From positions 1 through 6,308 of the forward strand of contig CABSEO010000120.1 in assembly GCA_902476665.1 (NCBI GenBank): a stretch of DNA of 6,308 nucleotides. The letters run 5' to 3'. The translations under genes and the position numbers were made by a program. The stretch comes from an uncultured Emergencia sp. Its GTDB lineage: Bacteria; Bacillota; Clostridia; Peptostreptococcales; Anaerovoracaceae. Of the stretch, positions 5,179 through 6,308 are shown one piece after another (within the stretch, counting starts at the first letter, position 1; every line of letters starts with the position of its first letter). The notes beneath the pieces were generated by a model, which saw nothing but the letters and a program-made list of their open reading frames with translations, made no database searches and was not told the origin of the DNA.

Positions 5179-6308
5179 ATGAAATATTTAATTCTTGTTC
5201 CCGATGGAGCGGGAGATGAAATCATTGAAAAACTGAATGGGAAAACACCGCTGGAAGCTGCACAGATGCCTTTTATTGACAGTCTTGCAGCTCGAGGGCA
5301 GGTGGGAATGGTCAGAACTGTACCGCCGGGAATTGCTCCCGGAAGTGATGCGGCCAATCTGTCTGTTATGGGCTATGATCCGTCAGTATATCTGACAGGA
5401 CGTTCTCCTCTGGAAGCTGCCAGCATCGGCATTGATATGAGTGATACCGATGTGGCTTTCCGGACCAATATCATTACTCTGGAAGGCGATGGAGACTATG
5501 AGGATCTGATTATCAAAGATCACAGCTCAGGTGATATTACTACAGAAGAGGCTGATCAGCTGATTCAGGCCGTCAATGAAGCTTTTGCTGACGATAATCT
5601 GCGTTTTTACACAGGTACCAGTTATCGGCACTGCCTGATTGTGCATAACGGCGAAACCGGATTTGATCTGACACCACCTCATGATGTGCTGGAACAGCGG
5701 ACAGGAGATCATCTGCCGAAAGGCAAAGGCAGTGAATTTCTGACAGATATGATGAAAAAGAGTTATGAAATTCTGAAAGACCATCCTGTAAACCGGGACA
5801 GAATTGCTCGCGGGCTGAATCCTGCCAACTCTTTATGGATATGGGGACAGGGAAAAAAGCCGAAGCTTTCTTCTTTCTATGATAAATATCAGATTAAGGG
5901 GACTGCCATCAGTGCTGTAGACCTGATTAAAGGTATTGCCATTTGTGCAGGGCTGAATTCTGTGGATGTGGAAGGAGCTACAGGTACACTGCATACTAAC
6001 TTTGCCGGCAAAGCGGATGCCGCTATCAGAGAGTTCAGAGACGGCAAAGATTTTGTCTATGTTCATCTGGAAGGGCCTGATGAATGTTCTCATCAGGGTG
6101 ATATGGAAGGAAAGATTCAGTGTCTTCAGGATATTGACCAGAAAGTGCTGAAGCCGATTGTAGAAGCTCTGCGTGAGGATGGGGAAGATTTTCGTGTACT
6201 GGAAGTTCCAGATCACAGGACTCCTCTAGCCATCAGAACCCATTCGGCAACACCTGTGCCGTTTGTTATTTATGACAGTACAGATGAAAAAACGGAGGAT
6301 GCAGGACG
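5179..6308 (+). CDS. apgM: Cofactor-independent phosphoglycerate mutase-like protein, ApgM type (3'-truncated); possible alternative homoserine kinase
   Basis: The frame runs open to the right edge, giving 376 residues; family members are about 400, so only a short C-terminal piece is missing. It belongs to the alkaline phosphatase superfamily. The seven metal and catalytic positions can be placed: D9 (LVPDGAGD), nucleophile S56 (PGSDAANLSVMGYDP), D301 and H305 (EGPDECSH), D345 and H346 (VPDH), H355 (RTH). YLTGRSPLEA (72-81) and SYRHCLI are also typical of ApgM. Members either interconvert 2- and 3-phosphoglycerate or form a clade proposed to be homoserine kinases that replace ThrB. The C-terminal wording (PDHRTPLAIRTHS and PVPFVIYDS) resembles the latter clade as I recall it. 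Next to serC, a mutase supplying 3-phosphoglycerate is reasonable; neighbouring threonine genes beyond the edge would favour the kinase. Family certain, reaction unresolved. Confidence 0.9.
   Translation, partial: MKYLILVPDGAGDEIIEKLNGKTPLEAAQMPFIDSLAARGQVGMVRTVPPGIAPGSDAANLSVMGYDPSVYLTGRSPLEAASIGIDMSDTDVAFRTNIITLEGDGDYEDLIIKDHSSGDITTEEADQLIQAVNEAFADDNLRFYTGTSYRHCLIVHNGETGFDLTPPHDVLEQRTGDHLPKGKGSEFLTDMMKKSYEILKDHPVNRDRIARGLNPANSLWIWGQGKKPKLSSFYDKYQIKGTAISAVDLIKGIAICAGLNSVDVEGATGTLHTNFAGKADAAIREFRDGKDFVYVHLEGPDECSHQGDMEGKIQCLQDIDQKVLKPIVEALREDGEDFRVLEVPDHRTPLAIRTHSATPVPFVIYDSTDEKTEDAG

Noticed and set aside
5175..6216. Minus-strand frames at 5175-5357, 5527-5784 and 5833-6216 and a plus-strand frame at 5966-6151 within the apgM-like gene
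   Set aside because: They overlap a frame with all catalytic ligands of the family; no independent support.

Overview
The window looks like chromosomal DNA from a low-to-moderate GC Firmicute, most likely an anaerobic Clostridia/Eubacteriales member. The reasons are the strong GGAGG/AGGAGGT ribosome binding sites 6-9 nt before ATG, TATAAT -10 boxes with extended TG, and a sigma-54 activator joined to a RocB-type gene. The species cannot be named from this sequence. No tRNA, rRNA, CRISPR or mobile element was recognised.

Layout. (1) Positions 1-724 (+) hold the C-terminal part of a sigma-54-dependent activator of RocR/NtrC type, cut by the left edge. (2) Positions 717-2363 (+) hold a complete RocB-like M20 metallohydrolase whose start overlaps the activator's last codons by 8 bp. 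(3) Positions 2374-2421 form a 20-bp hairpin terminator between two convergent genes. (4) Positions 2469-3617 (-) encode a 3-phosphoglycerate dehydrogenase (SerA) with a C-terminal ACT-like domain. (5) Positions 3618-3749 are a short divergent control region with two mirror-image promoters inside a 47-bp imperfect palindrome. (6) Positions 3750-4841 (+) encode phosphoserine aminotransferase (SerC). (7) Positions 4842-5178 form a 337-bp gap with several hairpins and a possible promoter. (8) From 5179 to the right edge (+) runs a cofactor-independent phosphoglycerate mutase-like enzyme (ApgM type, alkaline phosphatase superfamily), missing only its last residues.

How the genes fit together. SerA and SerC carry out the first two steps of serine synthesis: 3-phosphoglycerate to 3-phosphohydroxypyruvate to O-phosphoserine. 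The third enzyme, phosphoserine phosphatase, is not in the window. The ApgM-like protein could interconvert 2- and 3-phosphoglycerate and so feed SerA. Its family also includes a clade proposed to act as an alternative homoserine kinase in threonine synthesis, and its C-terminal motif wording leans that way. The activator-RocB pair is a separate unit for amino-acid (arginine-type) use, insulated from the serine genes by the terminator.

The most notable features are the symmetric serA/serC promoter palindrome, the uncertain function of the ApgM-like enzyme and its long leader, and departures in SerA from the E. coli catalytic and serine-binding residues. No clearly new multi-gene system was found.
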